Positions 29,996-40,399 of a stretch of 64,000 bases of DNA are shown one piece after another; the first letter of the stretch is position 1, and every line of letters starts with the position of its first letter. The position numbers and the translations under genes are program-made. Source of the DNA: Sulfurimonas sp. HSL-1656 (GTDB taxonomy: Bacteria; Campylobacterota; Campylobacteria; Campylobacterales; Sulfurimonadaceae); NCBI RefSeq assembly GCF_039645585.1, contig NZ_CP147915.1, positions 1,860,001 through 1,924,000 of the forward strand. The letters are read 5' to 3'. Under the pieces are notes generated by a model, which was not told the DNA's origin, searched no databases, and saw nothing but the letters and a program-made list of their open reading frames with translations.

Positions 29996-32604
29996 AGCTC
30001 TACTTTCTGCTCCACACGGGTGAAGGTTTCGATGACGTCACCGACCTGCACATCGTCATAGCCGTTGAGGACAACCCCACACTCGTAGCCGTTTCCGACC
30101 TCTTTGACGTCATCTTTGAAGCGCTTGAGCGATGTCAGATCGCCTTCGTGGATAACGACACCGTCGCGGATGACGCGGACCAGGCCGCCGCGGACCAGTT
30201 TGCCGTCGACGACCACACAGCCCGCAACCATACCCTTCGGAATTTTGAAGACTTCGCGGACATCGGCCTGGCCGCTGTGCTCTTCGCTGAACTTCGGTGC
30301 CATCATACCTGTCAGCATACCCGTAATATCATCGAGCAGCTGGTAGATGATGGTATAGGTGCGGATATCGACACCGCGTTGTTTCGCCAGGGCTTTGACC
30401 GCACCCGTCGGGCGGACGTTGAATCCGAGCAGGACGCTGTTTTCCGAGCTGTTCGCCAGCTCGACGTCGTTTTCGGTGATCCCGCCGACGCCGGAGGAGA
30501 TGATATCGACCTTGACCTCTTCATTACGCAGGGCAAGCAGTGAGGTGCGGATCGCCTCGAGCGAACCGTGGACATCGGTTTTCAGGATAACCTTCAGGGA
30601 TTTCAGTTTCCCTTCTGCGATCAGTGCCGTCAGTTCGTCCAGTGAAGTCTTCGTACTGGCGGAGAGCTCTTTCTGGCGCTCATACTCGGCACGTTTCTGG
30701 GCATATTCGCGTGCCTCTTTGTCGCTCGCCATTGCGATCATGACGTCACCGGCTGCCGGGACTTCATTCAGACCGACAACAACGGCCGTTTCACTTGGGC
30801 CCAGGACTTTGATCTGCTGACCCTGATCATTGATAAGGGAACGGACACGACCGAATGCCTTGCCGCAGACAACGTTGTCCCCGACACGGAGCGTACCGTT
30901 CTGGACGATCACCGTTCCGACAGGACCGCGTCCTTTTTCAACGGAACTTTCGACGACGACCGCTTTGGCCGCCGCATCCGGGTTGGCTGTCAGCTCCATC
31001 ACTTCCGCCGTCAGAAGGATGTTATCGAGCAGGTCATCGATCCCCATACCTGATTTGGCGGAAACCGGGACAAACTCAACGTCTCCGCCCCAGTCGATCG
31101 GGGAGACGTCCTGCTCTGCCATCTGGGCTTTGACCATATCCGGGTTCGCACCCTCTTTGTCCATTTTGTTGACCGCAACGATAATCGGTGCTTCGGACGC
31201 TTTGGCGTGCTTGATCGCCTCGATGGTCTGCGGTTTGACACCGTCGTCCGCCGCAACGACGATAATAACGATGTCGGTCGCCTGGGCACCGCGTTCACGC
31301 ATCGCGCTGAAGGCGGCGTGGCCCGGGGTGTCGATGAAGGTGATCTTCTTGTTTTTCTGCTCGACCGTATAGGCACCGATGTGCTGGGTGATGCCGCCAG
31401 CCTCGCCGTGGGCAACACGGGCGTTGCGGATCGCGTCGAGCAGTGAGGTCTTACCGTGGTCGACGTGTCCCATGATCGTGATAACCGGCGGACGCTCTTC
31501 GAGGTGCTCTTCGGATTCCGCTTCGACGTACTCCTCTTCATAGTTGAAGGCGTTGGTCGGATCGATCGTCGTGACTTCGACCTCGAACTCTTCGGCGAGG
31601 ATCTCGATCTCGTCTTTGCCGAGGAAGTCGTTCTTCGTCACCATCATACCAAGGTTGAAAAGGACCTTGATGACATCGGAAATAGGATGGTTGATCTTTT
31701 CCGCGAACTCGTATACGCGGATATCTTCGGGGATTTCGACGTGCGTGACGACTTCCTCCGCACCCTTCTCTTTCGTATACTTTCTGCGTTTTTTACGGGC
31801 AACCTGGCGCGGACGGTTGCCGCCCGGCTTCTTCTGACCGCCGCCGCGGCCGACCGGTTTCTTCTCACGCGGGCGCTGCGGTTCTTCCGGCAGTTTCGGT
31901 TTGTCCTGCGTCGCTTCGCTCAGGTCAAGCAGTACGACTTCGTCGTCATCGTAATCCATGGAGACATCCGACATGCCGCCGCCGAAGATATCGAGTGACG
32001 TGCCGCTGGTTTTGCGCTGCGTCGGCGTTCCCTTCGCAGCTTTTTTGGCTCTCTTCTTCTGTGCCAGCTCTTCGAGTACGTCTGCACCGAGTTTGCCGTA
32101 GCTGGAAAGTTTCGTCGTCTCTTTGGAGACCTGTGCCGTCTCCTCGGCGGACGGACGGTTTTTCTTTTTGATCCGCAGACCGCTGCGCTTGATCGGCGTC
32201 ACCTCTTTGAGGGCCGGTTCCGTCTTCTGAACGACGGCGCCTGAAACGGGCTTCGGTTTCGTTTCCGCTTCTTTCGGTACTTCGGCTTCCTCTTTTTCGG
32301 CAGCCGCCGGTGTTACTGCAGCTTCGGACGGCACTGCCGCCGCTTCTTTTTCGGTTTCGGCAGGTGTCGCCGCCTCTTCCTGCGCTTTGGCCGCTTTCTT
32401 CACAACGCGGACTTTCGGTTCCGGCGCAGCTGGCGTCGTACCGCTCATGATAAAGTTAGCGATCTTTTCCGCCTCTTCCATGGATACGGAGTTTGAAGCC
32501 GTTTTGACACTGTCGAGCCCCATCGCCTGAGCTTTTTCAACGACCTCTTTTGATGCGATGCCCAATTCTTTGGCAATCTCGCTTACTCTAACTTTATCTG
32601 ACAT
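29992..32604 (-). CDS. infB: Translation initiation factor IF-2
   Basis: IF-2 is the GTPase that places fMet-tRNA on the ribosome. The 870-residue protein has an IF2_N domain (1-50), a long Ala/Glu/Pro/Lys-rich linker (~55-290), a second N-type domain, and then the G domain with GHVDHGKT at 379-386, DTPGHAAF and NKMD. Domains II to IV follow. Length and layout are normal. It overlaps ylxR by 11 bases and rbfA by 4. Confidence 0.98.
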   Translation of the reverse strand: MSDKVRVSEIAKELGIASKEVVEKAQAMGLDSVKTASNSVSMEEAEKIANFIMSGTTPAAPEPKVRVVKKAAKAQEEAATPAETEKEAAAVPSEAAVTPAAAEKEEAEVPKEAETKPKPVSGAVVQKTEPALKEVTPIKRSGLRIKKKNRPSAEETAQVSKETTKLSSYGKLGADVLEELAQKKRAKKAAKGTPTQRKTSGTSLDIFGGGMSDVSMDYDDDEVVLLDLSEATQDKPKLPEEPQRPREKKPVGRGGGQKKPGGNRPRQVARKKRRKYTKEKGAEEVVTHVEIPEDIRVYEFAEKINHPISDVIKVLFNLGMMVTKNDFLGKDEIEILAEEFEVEVTTIDPTNAFNYEEEYVEAESEEHLEERPPVITIMGHVDHGKTSLLDAIRNARVAHGEAGGITQHIGAYTVEQKNKKITFIDTPGHAAFSAMRERGAQATDIVIIVVAADDGVKPQTIEAIKHAKASEAPIIVAVNKMDKEGANPDMVKAQMAEQDVSPIDWGGDVEFVPVSAKSGMGIDDLLDNILLTAEVMELTANPDAAAKAVVVESSVEKGRGPVGTVIVQNGTLRVGDNVVCGKAFGRVRSLINDQGQQIKVLGPSETAVVVGLNEVPAAGDVMIAMASDKEAREYAQKRAEYERQKELSASTKTSLDELTALIAEGKLKSLKVILKTDVHGSLEAIRTSLLALRNEEVKVDIISSGVGGITENDVELANSSENSVLLGFNVRPTGAVKALAKQRGVDIRTYTIIYQLLDDITGMLTGMMAPKFSEEHSGQADVREVFKIPKGMVAGCVVVDGKLVRGGLVRVIRDGVVIHEGDLTSLKRFKDDVKEVGNGYECGVVLNGYDDVQVGDVIETFTRVEQKVEL

Positions 32605-32857
32605 CCGTGATGATCTCCTTTAACTCGTTCAGCAGGCGCTCTGTCTCCCCGCTTTTACATTGGCGGGCGAGCGCTTTGGCAGTCTGTTTTGCAGTGAAAC
32701 ACTCCGGGCACAGATAAAAACTCCGTCCTGTCCCGCTGTAGGGGCGCAGGGAACGCTCGGTGCATTGCAATCTCAACAGTTGATCCTGTGCTTCCCGTTT
32801 CCGGCAGCAGACGCACATGCGAACGGGGCCCGAATAATTTTGGCGCATTATATCCAA
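32594..32857 (-). CDS. YlxR family RNA-binding protein
   Basis: This 84-87-residue protein of the DUF448/YlxR family carries [21 protein letters not shown] and [13 protein letters not shown], with four Cys residues that could bind metal. YlxR is usually encoded beside infB and may regulate transcription or RNase P. The start is uncertain: TTG at 32857 follows AAGGA closely, while the ATG three codons on lies inside a TATAAT-like sequence (32847-32852). It starts 20 bases after thrB. Confidence 0.85.
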   Translation of the reverse strand: MDIMRQNYSGPVRMCVCCRKREAQDQLLRLQCTERSLRPYSGTGRSFYLCPECFTAKQTAKALARQCKSGETERLLNELKEIITDVR

Positions 32858-32877
32858 AGTTTCCTTGAATGAGCGTT

Positions 32878-33759
32878 TCAGCGTTCGACCGTCAAACCGT
32901 TGTTGTCCAGGTTGAGAATTTTAACCGCAAACTGGGGAAAACGCTGTTCAAGCTTAGCCGCCAGTCCCGCCGCATCCTCGTCGTAGCACAGCGAAAAGAA
33001 CGTTGAACCGCTTCCGGAAAGCGTGCTCATCAACGCACCCTGTTCGTACGCCGCCTTCTGAATCGTAAACAGTTCCGGCATCATTTTCATCCGCGTTTTC
33101 TGGTGAAAACGGTCCTGGGTCGCGATCTTAAGCATCTCCCAGTCCTCGTTGAAGAACGCGGCCACCGTCAACGCAGCGTGCGAGACGTTGAAGACGGCGT
33201 TCTCTTTGCTGTAAGACTTCGGAAGCGTCGTACGCGACTTCGCCGTCGAAATCGGCTTGTCGGGGATGACCACGACCGCCCGCAGGTAATCGGGCAGGTG
33301 TTTTTTCTGCGAGAAGACCTTGTTCTTCTCCACCGTGGCGACGTTGAAACCGCCCATGACCGCCGGCGTGATATTGTCCGGGTGCGATTCGTAGACGAGA
33401 GCATGGTTCAATATCCGGCGCTTGGAAACGCGGACGCCTGCCGCCTCGTGCGCCGTGGCAATAGCACTGACGATCACGGCCGATGAGCTTCCGAGCCCCC
33501 GGGAAAGGGGGATGCTGTTGTAAAACTGGAACTTGAAATTCTGTTTTTTGTGCGTCAGGCGCTGATAATGCTCGTTGAAGATGCTCACGAACATGTTGTT
33601 CCCCTTCAGACGGGGGTTGCTTTCACCTTCGCCCTTGATGGAAACGCTGAAAAAACGCGACGGTTTGAATTCGACCCGGTTGCGCAGGTCGACGGAAAGA
33701 CCGAGGGTGTCAAAGCCCGGTCCGAGATTGGCGCTGGTCGCCGGAACGCTGATAATCAA
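32878..33759 (-). CDS. thrB: Homoserine kinase
   Basis: ThrB phosphorylates homoserine in threonine synthesis. The 293-residue GHMP kinase shows [16 protein letters not shown] at the N-terminus, the ATP loop [10 protein letters not shown] at 85-94, and the C-terminal [13 protein letters not shown]. Length is normal. It follows the tsaB-like gene by 9 bases and precedes ylxR-infB, the same order as in Campylobacter. Confidence 0.96.
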   Translation of the reverse strand: MIISVPATSANLGPGFDTLGLSVDLRNRVEFKPSRFFSVSIKGEGESNPRLKGNNMFVSIFNEHYQRLTHKKQNFKFQFYNSIPLSRGLGSSSAVIVSAIATAHEAAGVRVSKRRILNHALVYESHPDNITPAVMGGFNVATVEKNKVFSQKKHLPDYLRAVVVIPDKPISTAKSRTTLPKSYSKENAVFNVSHAALTVAAFFNEDWEMLKIATQDRFHQKTRMKMMPELFTIQKAAYEQGALMSTLSGSGSTFFSLCYDEDAAGLAAKLEQRFPQFAVKILNLDNNGLTVER

Positions 33760-33768
33760 TCGTGCTCC

Positions 33769-34221
33769 TTAACCGACGGCTCCTATCCCGTAGTACGGCA
33801 GGGCATCGTCGGAAAAATCATTGAGATTCAGGTGGGACGGAAGGCTGAAATCCGCCTCAACCGGCGTTTCGAACTTTTGCGTCTTGATTGTGTCCGCCAT
33901 TTTAACGAAATAGAGCTTCCCAACCGCTTTGAGCGGACGGTTCCCGTTAAAGTAAAATGCATCTGCCGCAAGCAGCCGTGCTCCCAGCACAATACTGAGG
34001 GTTTTGAGGTAGAGGTAGGCGATCTTGATCGCCATAAAACTGCCGGGTCCCTTGGCGTAGACGAGATGGCCGAGGGTGTATTTTTTCAGAATCGTCTGAA
34101 AGAGTTCCGGGAGGGAGTCGGAGCTCTGTTTCGTACTCTCGTAACGCTCGACGAGTTCCCCGTCCTTGTAGATCCCGACGACGATCGGGGTGGTCAGTGC
34201 AATGACGACGGCATCATGCAT
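33769..34221 (-). CDS. tsaB: Short TsaB-like t6A pathway protein
   Basis: TsaB is the inactive ASKHA-fold partner that supports TsaD in t6A tRNA modification. The sequence has [18 protein letters not shown] followed by [28 protein letters not shown], matching the TsaB GPGSFTGLRIG region. At 150 residues it is well short of Escherichia coli TsaB (231). The ATG at 34221 overlaps the lpxC end by 8 bases. Synteny with lpxC and thrB matches the Campylobacter Cj0132-Cj0134 block. Confidence 0.82.
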   Translation of the reverse strand: MHDAVVIALTTPIVVGIYKDGELVERYESTKQSSDSLPELFQTILKKYTLGHLVYAKGPGSFMAIKIAYLYLKTLSIVLGARLLAADAFYFNGNRPLKAVGKLYFVKMADTIKTQKFETPVEADFSLPSHLNLNDFSDDALPYYGIGAVG

Positions 34222-35098
34222 ATGCTTTGGCCATCGCCTTCGCTTCCGCCGTCGCGATCTCGACGACTTCGTAATTCGCGGGGTCTTTGAGCAGCTCAAG
34301 GGTCAGCTTGTGGTTGAGGTCGTGACTGCCGGCAAACGCCTCGTACTCCCCGATAAAATTGATGCCGATCAGCGACATGTCGCCGATGGCGTCAAGGATC
34401 TTGTGGCGGACAAACTCGTTGCTGTAGCGCAGTCCCTCAGGGTTGAGCACCTTTTTTTCATCAAGCACGACGGCGTTTTCCAGGCTGCCGCCGAGGGCCA
34501 GCCCCTTGGAACGGAGGTACTGTACCTCGTGCAGGAAACCGAAGGTACGGGCGCGGGCGATCTCCGCCTTGTAGGTTTCACGGCTGAAATCGAGGTCGAA
34601 GTGCTGCTCGGAAATGACGGGGTGCTTGAACCGGATGGTGAAGTGGTAGCGCAGGTCATTCGAAGGCATCAGCTTGACGTACTTGTCGCCGTCCTTGATC
34701 GTCACTTCTTTCTTGATCCGCATAATGCGCTTAGGCGCATCCTGTTCGACCGTTTCCGCTTCATCCAGCAGGAGGCAGAAGCTCGCACTGGAGCCGTCCA
34801 TGACGGGAACCTCGTCCGCGTCGACGATAATGCGGAGGTTGTCGATGCCGTAGGCGTAGACGGCGGAGAGAAGATGCTCGATCGTGGAGATGACGTAGCC
34901 GTCTTTGCCGATGACCGTCGCCATCTGCGTATCGACCACGTTCTCGGGTTTGAGGGGGATGGAAACGCCGACATCCTTGCGGACGAAGACGATCCCGCTG
35001 TCCGCTTCGAGAGGCTCGAGGCGGAGGCGGACCGGAGAGCCTTTGTGCAAACCGATTCCCACCAGTTCAACCGGTTTTGCGATCGTCGTCTGTTTCAT
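34214..35098 (-). CDS. lpxC: UDP-3-O-acyl-GlcNAc deacetylase LpxC
   Basis: LpxC makes the committed step of lipid A synthesis. The 294-residue protein shows the zinc ligands: His75 in STIEHLLSA, and His232/Asp236 in [10 protein letters not shown]. The general-base Glu74 lies in the same STIEHLLSA segment, and His259 in GSHDLNHKL matches the active-site His of the family. The length is normal. It has its own promoter and begins the leftward lpxC-tsaB-thrB-ylxR-infB series. Confidence 0.97.
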   Translation of the reverse strand: MKQTTIAKPVELVGIGLHKGSPVRLRLEPLEADSGIVFVRKDVGVSIPLKPENVVDTQMATVIGKDGYVISTIEHLLSAVYAYGIDNLRIIVDADEVPVMDGSSASFCLLLDEAETVEQDAPKRIMRIKKEVTIKDGDKYVKLMPSNDLRYHFTIRFKHPVISEQHFDLDFSRETYKAEIARARTFGFLHEVQYLRSKGLALGGSLENAVVLDEKKVLNPEGLRYSNEFVRHKILDAIGDMSLIGINFIGEYEAFAGSHDLNHKLTLELLKDPANYEVVEIATAEAKAMAKAYA

Positions 35099-35129
35099 GC
35101 GTCCCCCTTAGGTACAGCGTATTTGTGGC

Positions 35130-35135
35130 ATTATA
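35130..35135 (-). promoter_or_regulatory. -10 box upstream of lpxC
   Basis: TATAAT on the minus strand 32 bases before lpxC, in the short gap after the M23 peptidase gene. The gap is AT-rich. Confidence 0.6.
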
Positions 35136-35180
35136 GCCAATAAACGTGAATAAATTGTGATAAACCCGCGCTCCCGCCCC

Positions 35181-36551
35181 TTAGCGGCGGCGGTCGATCA
35201 CTTTCTTCGCCTCTTTGATGACGTCGGTGACATTGAGGCGGATCCACTGCTTATCCATCCACTCTTCGGGGCGCACTTCGACCCCCTGTACCAGGACGCC
35301 GAAGTGGAGGTGGTCTCCCATGGCATAACCGGTCATCCCCGTATTGGCGATGTGCGTTCCCGCATCGACGTGTTCCCCCTGGGTGACGTTGACGTTCGAA
35401 CAGTGGCCATAGAGCGTGTAAAGTCCCAATCCGTGGGCGAGAATAGGCATATTCCCGTAGATACCGTTCTCGTCGGCAAAGACGATCTCGGAGGGGTTCT
35501 GGATCTTGATCTTGCCCATTTTCACGCTGGCGAGGTCGAGCCCGAGGTGCCAGGATTCGCTGACCTTCTCGCCGTTGTAGTAGTAGAGACGGTGGTCGCC
35601 GAAACTTGCCACCACCTGGCCGTTGCGCAGCGGATAGAATGGCTGCTGCGCGAAACCGTCGACCTGGGTCTCGCCGACTTTCGAGGTGATATTGTGGATC
35701 AGTTCCTCATTCTGGGCCCGCATAGTCTCGTTCACATAACGGAAACGTTCGATCATGTCGGCATTGGCAGGGGCACCGTACATCTGCGCGAGATCGGAGA
35801 CCTTGCCATTGAGGAAATGGTCGCTGAGCTTGATCTTCGAGACACGGTACTGCTTCTCCTGGAGGTGCAGCGGGATGTACGCCTTGGCACGGTTGCCCGC
35901 GACGTCGGTAGCGATGACATAGGCCCGGAAGCGCTCGGCAGTCACCGGCCACGCGATCAGCGCGACATAGTAATTCGTCGCATAGAAGGGTTCTGCTTTG
36001 AAACGGCGTCCGAAACTCGTCTCGACATAGAGCTCTTCAAGGTTCTCATCCTCGGCTTCAAAGACAACAAGGGCCGACCCGCCCTGCGTGATCTTGTAGG
36101 AGTTGGCGATAATGCCGACTTTCGGGCGGTGCGCATCGATCTTCAGGGTCACACGCTGAACGGCACGGTTGCCGGCGAAAAAGTTCCAGCGGCTGGCGTC
36201 GCGCGCTTCCACTTCCAGGGTCACGACATCGGTCTGCTTGCCGATCGTGCGGGCCGGGACCTGCAGCTCAAACTGTTTGGACATCTCCGGCGCAGGCGTC
36301 TTCGCCTCGGTAAGGACGGTCTGGCTGCTGCCGCTGGTAAGGGTGATCTTGTATTCGAGTATGCCGCTCTGGTCGTCAATGGAGACCTTGAGCGGGGCTT
36401 CGCCGTTCCAGTAGCCGCTGTTCTCGATGCGGATGTCCGGGACGTCGCGTTCGAACGCATCGGACGTATAGAGGTAGACAGCGCCCCCGATGATTGCCAG
36501 CAGGATGCTCAAAAACATAATCCCGCCGTACCCTTTTTTTCTTCGTCTCAT
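35181..36551 (-). CDS. Membrane-anchored M23 family peptidase
   Basis: This 456-residue protein has one N-terminal membrane helix (IMFLSILLAIIGGAVYLY), a long all-beta periplasmic region with Ig-like character (~35-320), and a C-terminal LytM domain. WHLGLDLA and GDHLHFGV give the zinc and catalytic residues, so it is probably an active endopeptidase that trims peptidoglycan cross-links. It resembles helical-shape peptidases of Campylobacterota, but which one is not certain. Its start overlaps the DHH gene by 4 bases. Confidence 0.92.
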   Translation of the reverse strand: MRRRKKGYGGIMFLSILLAIIGGAVYLYTSDAFERDVPDIRIENSGYWNGEAPLKVSIDDQSGILEYKITLTSGSSQTVLTEAKTPAPEMSKQFELQVPARTIGKQTDVVTLEVEARDASRWNFFAGNRAVQRVTLKIDAHRPKVGIIANSYKITQGGSALVVFEAEDENLEELYVETSFGRRFKAEPFYATNYYVALIAWPVTAERFRAYVIATDVAGNRAKAYIPLHLQEKQYRVSKIKLSDHFLNGKVSDLAQMYGAPANADMIERFRYVNETMRAQNEELIHNITSKVGETQVDGFAQQPFYPLRNGQVVASFGDHRLYYYNGEKVSESWHLGLDLASVKMGKIKIQNPSEIVFADENGIYGNMPILAHGLGLYTLYGHCSNVNVTQGEHVDAGTHIANTGMTGYAMGDHLHFGVLVQGVEVRPEEWMDKQWIRLNVTDVIKEAKKVIDRRR

Positions 36552-37477
36552 TCCAACTCCTTTTCAATTATGTCAACAACTTTGGCCGTCAAGGCATCCA
36601 GGGTCGTTCCCGTCGCCGTAAAGCCCGACGCAAAATGGTGGCCGCCCCCGCCGAAAGCCGCCGCGATCACACCGACATCGATGCCGTCATCCGTACGGAG
36701 CGCTACTTTGAGCGAACCGTCTTCGCGCTCGCAAAGCATCAAAACGACGCTGACCGTCGGCAGTCCGAGGACCTCCTGCAGCACGTCGTCGCAGGCCGTC
36801 TCCTCCGCGCCGCTCTGTGCGAACATCTCCCGGGTCACCTGCAGCAGCGCAATACGCGCATCGCCCAGAAGGGAGAGCCCGGAGAGTATCAGCGCCTTCA
36901 GGCGCAGGTTCGAAAGAGGCCGGCGCAGAAAAAGTGCCCGGTTGACCGTGGCAACCTCGGCACCGGCCCGGGTAAGTTCTGCAGCCATCTCAAAGACCGA
37001 CGCATCCGTCCGGCGGCTCATGAACCCCAGGGTATCTTCGGCGATCCCGGCATAGAGGGCCGTCGCCATCTTGGCATTGATTTTGATCCCTTCGGACCTG
37101 AACCATGCCATCAGAACGGCCGTGGTACTGGCCGCTTCCTTGTCAATGAGCTTGAGGTGGCCGAACCCGTCGCTGCTGCTGTGGTGATCGACATTGATCA
37201 CCGTACACTTCGGCAGGACGCCCAGGCGCTCGGAATCGCCGCAGTCGAACGCAATGGCCAGGTCGGCCGCATCACTCCAGCGCGACGTGATCTTATCCGC
37301 CCACGGTAAACAGAACAATCGTTCATCAATTGTTTCGCTGGCGCAAAAGAGCGTCACGCGTTTGTGCAGCCGAAGCAGGTGGGCGTACATGGCGCATGCG
37401 CTGCCCAGGGAGTCCGCGTCCGGGTGCACGTGGGCAATGAGTGCGATGTGCTCCGCCGCTTCGATCGCTTCGCGCAT
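36548..37477 (-). CDS. DHH/DHHA1 family phosphoesterase (NrnA-like)
   Basis: The 309-residue protein has the DHH-family metal motifs: AHVHPDADSLGSA (Asp20, Asp22), FDCGDS, and VDHHSSSDGFG, with the C-terminal DHHA1 motif FGGGGHHFASG. NrnA-type members degrade short oligoribonucleotides, pAp or cyclic dinucleotide products. I start it at the ATG at 37477, which shares one base with the nadC stop; the longer frame only covers nadC. Confidence 0.92.
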   Translation of the reverse strand: MREAIEAAEHIALIAHVHPDADSLGSACAMYAHLLRLHKRVTLFCASETIDERLFCLPWADKITSRWSDAADLAIAFDCGDSERLGVLPKCTVINVDHHSSSDGFGHLKLIDKEAASTTAVLMAWFRSEGIKINAKMATALYAGIAEDTLGFMSRRTDASVFEMAAELTRAGAEVATVNRALFLRRPLSNLRLKALILSGLSLLGDARIALLQVTREMFAQSGAEETACDDVLQEVLGLPTVSVVLMLCEREDGSLKVALRTDDGIDVGVIAAAFGGGGHHFASGFTATGTTLDALTAKVVDIIEKELE

Positions 37478-38295
37478 CAGTCCATTTTCATGGAGAGGTC
37501 GATCCAGTTGGCCTGATGGATCAGCGAGCCGGTACTGATGGCATCGACCCCGGTGGCCGCATAGGACTCGATCGTTTCGAGGGAGATGTTCCCGCTGGCT
37601 TCGAGTTTGATGTAGGGGAAGTTCGTATTTTTGTAGACGACCACTTCGCGCAGCTGCACGGGGGTCATGTTGTCGCACATGACGATATCGGCCCGCACGT
37701 CCATCGCCTTCTTCGCCATCTCGAAGGTCTCCGCCTCGATCTCGATCTTCGCGGTGTAGGGGATCTTTTTACGGGCCGCGGCCATAAAGGCGTCGAGGTC
37801 CTTGATCGTGCGCAGGTGGGTATCTTTGAGCATCAGACAGTCATCGAGCCCCATGCGGTGGTTCACCGCCCCGCCGATGCGCGTCGCGTACTTTTCAAAG
37901 TTGCGGAGCATCGGGCGGGTTTTGCGCGTGTCGAGCAGCTTGGTGCCGTAGGGTTCGATCAGGTCCACGTACCGGCGGGTCAGCGTTGCGATCGAGCTGG
38001 CATGCAGCATCATATTGAGGATCGTGCGTTCACACCGCAGGAGGGTATGCGAGTCCCCGCTGAAGTGGGCGATCACGTCGCCTTTTTGAAAGCGCTCTCC
38101 CTCCTTGACGAACCATTTGACATAGATGCTTTCCATCTTCGCCAGGGTGTCGACGTAAAGCACACCGGCCAGGACGCCGTCGCTTTTTGCATAGATCTTG
38201 GCCGACGCCTCGATGGCCTCCGAAACCCGCGCATAGAGATCCCCGCGGCCGACATCTTCAGCCATCGTCTCTTCGATAAAACGTTCGATATTCAC
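37477..38295 (-). CDS. nadC: Quinolinate phosphoribosyltransferase
   Basis: NadC converts quinolinate and PRPP to nicotinate mononucleotide in NAD synthesis. The 272-residue protein shows LLDTRKTRPMLRNFEKYA and NHRMGLDDCLMLKDTH, both conserved substrate-binding segments, plus LEASGNISLETIESYAATGVD and ISTGSLIHQA at the C-terminus. It overlaps nadA by 4 bases. Length is normal. Confidence 0.97.
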   Translation of the reverse strand: MNIERFIEETMAEDVGRGDLYARVSEAIEASAKIYAKSDGVLAGVLYVDTLAKMESIYVKWFVKEGERFQKGDVIAHFSGDSHTLLRCERTILNMMLHASSIATLTRRYVDLIEPYGTKLLDTRKTRPMLRNFEKYATRIGGAVNHRMGLDDCLMLKDTHLRTIKDLDAFMAAARKKIPYTAKIEIEAETFEMAKKAMDVRADIVMCDNMTPVQLREVVVYKNTNFPYIKLEASGNISLETIESYAATGVDAISTGSLIHQANWIDLSMKMD

Positions 38296-39290
38296 AGTGC
38301 CATCATCCGATCAAGGGCGACCTTGGCCCATTTGCGTGTCTCTTCGTCCACGTGGATCTCATTGATCGGTTCCCCGTCCTCGATCGACTTGAGGGTATTG
38401 TAAAGGTCCTCGAGCGTCGTTTCGTTCATCGTCGGACACTCCGGCTTCGTCGACGAAAGGACGTAGGTGTTCTTGGGGCGCAGGCGGTTAACGAGGTTGA
38501 ACTCGGTCCCGACGGCAACCTTCTGATCCTCGGGCAGCTCGGCGATGTATTTGATCAACTGCGACGTCGAGCCGGTAAAATCGGCTTCGGCGACGATCGC
38601 CGGGTCGCATTCGGGGTGGACGGCGATGAGGATGCCAGGGTACTTTTTGCGGTAGAACCGGATATCGTCGACGCTGAAGAGCTGGTGTACGGAACAGAAG
38701 CCGTCGTAGCAGATGATGTCGGCGTCGGCAAGGTTCTCGTCGATCCCGATAACGGCGGACTTGAGCCCCATCATATTCGCGATGTTCTGGCCCAGGCAGC
38801 GGTCGGGCACGAAAAGGATCTTTTTGCCCTCTTTCAGAGCCGTCTCGATGATCATCTTCGCGTTGGAGCTCGTACAGACCATCCCGCCCATCTTGCCGAC
38901 CTTGGCCTTGACGTCCGCGTTGGAGTTGATGTAGGTGATCGGCAGGATGTTCTCTTTGGCGATCCCTGCCGCTTCCATCTTCTTGACGGATTCGTCGTAG
39001 TAGAGACTGTCGATCATCCGGGCCATGGCACAGCAGGCGATCTTCGGCATGACGACCCGTTTTTCCGGGCTGAGTACCTTGACGCTCTGGCCCATGAAGC
39101 CGACCCCGCAGAAGACGACAAACTCGCTGTCGTCCGCCATTGTCTTTTTGGCCAGTTCCAGCGAGTCGCCGGTAATATCGCCCATTTCAAAGACTTCGTC
39201 GCGCTGGTAGAAGTGTGCGACGACCGTGACGCTCAGCTTCGCTTTGAGCGCGCGGATCTTCGCTTTGAGTTCTTCGGTATTATCCGTCAA
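38292..39290 (-). CDS. nadA: Quinolinate synthase
   Basis: NadA condenses iminoaspartate with DHAP to quinolinate using a [4Fe-4S] cluster. The 332-residue protein has VVAHFYQRDEVFEMGDITGDS at the N-terminus, VVFCGVGFMGQSVKVLSP, VCTSSNAKMIIE, AVHPECDPAIV, and STKPECPTMNETTLEDLY near the C-terminus; the three cluster cysteines are likely in FCGV, CTSS and ECPTMN. It is first of the leftward nadA-nadC-DHH-M23 unit. Confidence 0.97.
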   Translation of the reverse strand: MTDNTEELKAKIRALKAKLSVTVVAHFYQRDEVFEMGDITGDSLELAKKTMADDSEFVVFCGVGFMGQSVKVLSPEKRVVMPKIACCAMARMIDSLYYDESVKKMEAAGIAKENILPITYINSNADVKAKVGKMGGMVCTSSNAKMIIETALKEGKKILFVPDRCLGQNIANMMGLKSAVIGIDENLADADIICYDGFCSVHQLFSVDDIRFYRKKYPGILIAVHPECDPAIVAEADFTGSTSQLIKYIAELPEDQKVAVGTEFNLVNRLRPKNTYVLSSTKPECPTMNETTLEDLYNTLKSIEDGEPINEIHVDEETRKWAKVALDRMMAL

Positions 39291-39356
39291 ATCATCTCCC
39301 CTCTCTGTCTGGTATCGGGCCGCCGCCAGCGGTACGCCGCCCGGAATATTAATGGA

Positions 39357-39362
39357 ATTATA
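39357..39362 (-). promoter_or_regulatory. -10 box upstream of nadA
   Basis: TATAAT on the minus strand 67 bases before nadA, back to back with the plsY promoter. Confidence 0.5.
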
Positions 39363-39387
39363 ACCAAAGCGTCGTTACCATATCCCT

Positions 39388-39393
39388 TATAAT
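39388..39393 (+). promoter_or_regulatory. -10 box upstream of plsY
   Basis: TATAAT 29 bases before the plsY ATG, in the nadA-plsY divergent gap. Confidence 0.6.
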
Positions 39394-39421
39394 TCATATC
39401 TACTCTCAAGGCCCCGTGTTT

Positions 39422-40036
39422 ATGGACTTTCTCTTCAATTCCAATGTACAGTTCTACCTGCTGGCTTATTTCGTAGGCGGTATCCCCTTCGGACTGGTCC
39501 TGGCCAAGTTCTTCGCCGGCGTCAACATCAAAGAGAGCGGCTCGAAGAGCATCGGTGCGACGAACGTGCTGCGCGTCGTCAAAGAGAGCAACCCCGCCCT
39601 CGCCAAGAAACTGGGGATCGCGACACTGGTCCTCGATGCCCTTAAAGGGGTCGTCGTCTTACTGATCGCAAAAGCGTTCGGGATGAGCGAAGCGGCCCAG
39701 TGGGCCGTGGCCGTCCTGGCCGTCGCCGGCCACTGTTTCAGCCCCTACCTCTGGTTTGAAGGGGGCAAAGGGATCGCAACGGGCATGGGCGTCATGCTCG
39801 TCATGCTGCCGCTGGAGACGCTGATCGCCCTGGCGGTCTGGGGGATGATGGCCAAAACGGTCCGCATCTCCTCCGTCTCGTCGCTGACCGGCGTGCTTGC
39901 ACTGCTCGTGTCCAGCTTCTTTATTCACCCGGAGATGGCACACGCCCCGGTTACCCTGATCGTCGTGCTCCTCTTTTACAAACACATCCCCAACATCGTC
40001 CGTCTCGTCAAAGGCGAGGAGAAACGCGTCGTCTGA
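39422..40036 (+). CDS. plsY: Acyl-phosphate glycerol-3-phosphate acyltransferase PlsY
   Basis: PlsY transfers an acyl group from acyl phosphate to glycerol 3-phosphate, the first step of phospholipid synthesis. The 204-residue membrane protein has the three catalytic motifs: GGIPFGLVLAKFFAG/GSKSIGATNVLR, HCFSPYLWFEGGKGIATGMG, and the C-terminal YKHIPNIVRL. I favour ATG at 39422, with AAGG ten bases upstream, over an in-frame GTG six bases earlier. Its stop overlaps the folB start (TGATG). Confidence 0.96.
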   Translation: MDFLFNSNVQFYLLAYFVGGIPFGLVLAKFFAGVNIKESGSKSIGATNVLRVVKESNPALAKKLGIATLVLDALKGVVVLLIAKAFGMSEAAQWAVAVLAVAGHCFSPYLWFEGGKGIATGMGVMLVMLPLETLIALAVWGMMAKTVRISSVSSLTGVLALLVSSFFIHPEMAHAPVTLIVVLLFYKHIPNIVRLVKGEEKRVV

Positions 40037-40362
40037 TGACCATCGAGATCCGCGCCCTCACCTTCGACTGCATCATCGGCATCCTCGATTTCGAGCGGGT
40101 CACCCCGCAGCGGGTCGTCATTGATACGGTCATCGACTACGACTACGACGGGGAGCAGTTCCTCGACTACGCCGCCATCGCGGCGCATATCAGAACGCGG
40201 ATGCGCGAGGGAGAGTTCGCCCTTGTCGAAACCGCGCTCCAGGTCCTCACCGATACCCTCAAAATATCATTTCCCGCCATAAAAAGCCTCTCTATCACCA
40301 TCGCCAAACCCGACATTCTCCCCGACTGCAGGGTCTCTGTCACAAAAAAATCCAATTTTTAA
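40036..40362 (+). CDS. folB: Dihydroneopterin aldolase
   Basis: FolB acts in folate synthesis. The 108-residue protein starts MTIEIRALTFDCIIGILDFERVTPQRVVIDTVIDYDY, where IGILDFER matches the family's IGV..EER substrate loop and the short FALVETALQVLTDTL helix follows. The C-terminal strand ends KPDILPDCRVSV. Length is slightly below Escherichia coli FolB. It is coupled to plsY by a one-base overlap. Confidence 0.88.
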   Translation: MTIEIRALTFDCIIGILDFERVTPQRVVIDTVIDYDYDGEQFLDYAAIAAHIRTRMREGEFALVETALQVLTDTLKISFPAIKSLSITIAKPDILPDCRVSVTKKSNF

Positions 40363-40399
40363 AGAAAATTGAAAAAAAGTTTAAAATTTTCTAAAACTG

